Shown here piece after piece: positions 62,916 through 64,000 of a stretch of 64,000 nucleotides of DNA; position 1 is the first letter of the stretch, and every line of letters begins with the position of its first letter. The translations under genes and the position numbers were made by a program. Location of the stretch: positions 5,387 through 69,386 of the forward strand of contig JAOSJP010000038.1 in NCBI GenBank assembly GCA_027494015.1. The letters run 5' to 3'. This DNA is from Anaerolineae bacterium (GTDB lineage Bacteria; Chloroflexota; Anaerolineae; Aggregatilineales; Aggregatilineaceae). The notes beneath the pieces were generated by a model, which saw nothing but the letters and a program-made list of their open reading frames with translations, did no database searches and was not told where the DNA came from.

Positions 62916-64000
62916 ATGTCCAGGCACCTGCGCTATGCGCGTTACGCCATTGAGACGCTGCTCGTCAACGCCCTGATCGGCTCGACGCTCTACCAGCTTG
63001 CCGTGTACCTGGCCAACCGGCGCTTCTGGCGGGGGGTTCCGCCGCCGCCCGCCGAGAGCGCCCCGCCGGTGAGCGCCGTCGTCCCGCTGCGCGGCAAGAC
63101 GCTCGACACGCTGGCCCTGCTGCACCTGATGGCCGTCAGCGCGCCGACGCCTGACTACGAGCTGCTCCTGGTGCTGGAGAGCGAGCGCGACCCGGCCTAC
63201 GCCGCCGCACAGCAGGTTGCCGAAAGCTATCCGGGCCGCGCGCGCATCGTGCTCAGCGGGCCGGCGGGCCGTCACACGGACAAGCTGCACAAGCTCAACG
63301 CGGGCTACCAGGCGGCGCGCGGCGACCTGATCGCCTTCATTGACGGGCAGGTGCAGGTCAGCGCCGGGCTGTGGCACGCGGCCCTGGCCGCCCTGCAAGA
63401 CCCGTCGGTGGGCGCGGTGTTCGCTCCGCCGCTGGCCGTCGAGCCGGAGCACCGGGGCGAGAGCGGGCTGGGCGCGGGCGGCGAGATGCTCAGCGCGCTG
63501 CACCTCAACCACGCTCAGACCGCGCCGATCCCCTTCGCCGCCTTCGGCAACCGCCTGAACGCGCTGGCCAATGGCTTCATGGTCGCCCGGCGGCGCGCGC
63601 TGGACGAGGCGGGCGGGATGCTGCACCTGCTCGACGAGGGTTCGGACGGGATCAGCCTGGGGCGCGCGCTGCGCGAAACGGGCTGGCGCATCGCCGCCGT
63701 CCCCGTCCCGGCGCTGATCGTGCCCGAACAGGAGAGCTTCAACGAGGCGGTGAGCCGCCTGCGACGGCACCTGATCATCAGCCGGGCCTACAGCCGGCCC
63801 GCGTTCATCACCTGGCCGTTCACCAACCCGCTGACGGTCGGGCTGCTGCTGGGCTTCATCACTGAGCGCGAGGGGCGCTGGTGGGGCCGCCGCACGTGGT
63901 GGGGATTCGTGGCGCTGCGCATCGCCATCGCCTATGAGCTGGACCGGGTGCGCTTCGGGCGCGGCTTCACCTGGATGGCCTACGCGCAGTTGTTCATGCT
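62916..64000 (+). CDS. GT2/GT21-type glycosyltransferase (ceramide glucosyltransferase-like), partial at the window end
   Basis: Open from the ATG at 62916 to the end of the window (361 codons without a stop), so the C-terminus is missing. An N-terminal helix (about residues 10-30) precedes a GT-A domain: PPVSAVVPLRGKTLDTLALL, ELLLVLESERDPAYAA, RHTDKLHKLNAGYQAARGDL, then IDGQVQVSAGLW in the place of the DxD, and LDEGSDGISLGRALRE with a third acidic motif. The usual Q..RW is replaced by SRLRRHLIISRAYSR. The best family match is ceramide glucosyltransferase/HpnI-like, which glycosylates a membrane lipid. Two more hydrophobic segments lie near the cut end. Confidence 0.82.
   Translation, partial: MSRHLRYARYAIETLLVNALIGSTLYQLAVYLANRRFWRGVPPPPAESAPPVSAVVPLRGKTLDTLALLHLMAVSAPTPDYELLLVLESERDPAYAAAQQVAESYPGRARIVLSGPAGRHTDKLHKLNAGYQAARGDLIAFIDGQVQVSAGLWHAALAALQDPSVGAVFAPPLAVEPEHRGESGLGAGGEMLSALHLNHAQTAPIPFAAFGNRLNALANGFMVARRRALDEAGGMLHLLDEGSDGISLGRALRETGWRIAAVPVPALIVPEQESFNEAVSRLRRHLIISRAYSRPAFITWPFTNPLTVGLLLGFITEREGRWWGRRTWWGFVALRIAIAYELDRVRFGRGFTWMAYAQLFM

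Overview
The window is about 64 kb of high-GC DNA. I estimate roughly 65-70% GC, apart from one AT-richer stretch near 43.0-44.7 kb. It has the look of a Chloroflexota (Anaerolineae-like) chromosome. The reasons are the gene mix (pyruvyl-transferase/FrhB-type envelope genes, family-39 glycosyltransferases, an AMMECR1 protein, penicillin acylase, Uma2 nucleases) and the very heavy load of dispersed GC-rich palindromic intergenic repeats. There is no rRNA, tRNA or other phylogenetic marker here, so this placement is inference. Promoters resemble sigma70 types (TTGnnn-17-TAnAAT). GTG and TTG starts are common.

Layout. 0.1-1.1 kb: collagen-like lipoprotein. 1.2-6.8 kb: five-gene envelope polysaccharide operon (GT2 glycosyltransferase, FrhB-like protein, polysaccharide pyruvyl transferase, two flippase-like membrane proteins); the last gene ends in a HicA toxin tail. 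7-11 kb: MFS exporter, Wzx-type flippase and a 182-bp tandem repeat array. 11-18.9 kb: rarA, a YcaQ/AlkZ-type DNA glycosylase, a beta-propeller lipoprotein behind an A14C14 tract, a small membrane protein, a GAF/PAS histidine kinase and dcd. 19-27.6 kb: argS (frameshifted), a conserved unknown, a methyltransferase (frameshifted), a LysM lipoprotein, a HesB-type protein with a Cys/His repeat tail, a homoserine kinase-like gene and a nucleotide-sugar epimerase-like gene. 28-38 kb: solute-binding protein, MBOAT/SGNH acyl-transfer pair, ABC ATPase, SulP transporter, metallo-hydrolase, methyltransferase and phosphomutase-like metalloenzyme. 38.5-40.6 kb: C39-like peptidase with TPRs and a truncated DUF4258/YgiT-type pair. 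40.7-50.9 kb: the most unusual part, with murJ and a GHMP-kinase/uridylyltransferase fusion that each carry a large in-frame internal tandem duplication, an AT-rich frameshifted family-39 glycosyltransferase, a 7-bp minisatellite, and a four-copy Uma2 nuclease array. 50.9-64 kb: (alpha/alpha)6 glycosidase-like protein, lipoprotein, AMMECR1, penicillin acylase, double-XRE regulator, another family-39 glycosyltransferase, a TPR protein, a Ser/Thr kinase, and a GT2 gene running off the end.

Functional themes are envelope glycan synthesis and export (GT2 genes, pyruvyl transferase, flippases, Wzx, MurJ, MBOAT/SGNH, family-39 glycosyltransferases, sugar-kinase/uridylyltransferase), stress and DNA maintenance (rarA, YcaQ-like, dcd), and scattered signalling. 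I did not find a complete, clearly new multi-gene system. The best candidates for something new are the two in-frame internal duplications in neighbouring genes, the mosaic Uma2 array, and the HesB-type protein with multiplied CxC motifs. Some of these, and the several frameshifts, could be assembly or indel artefacts. Checks are given with each finding.
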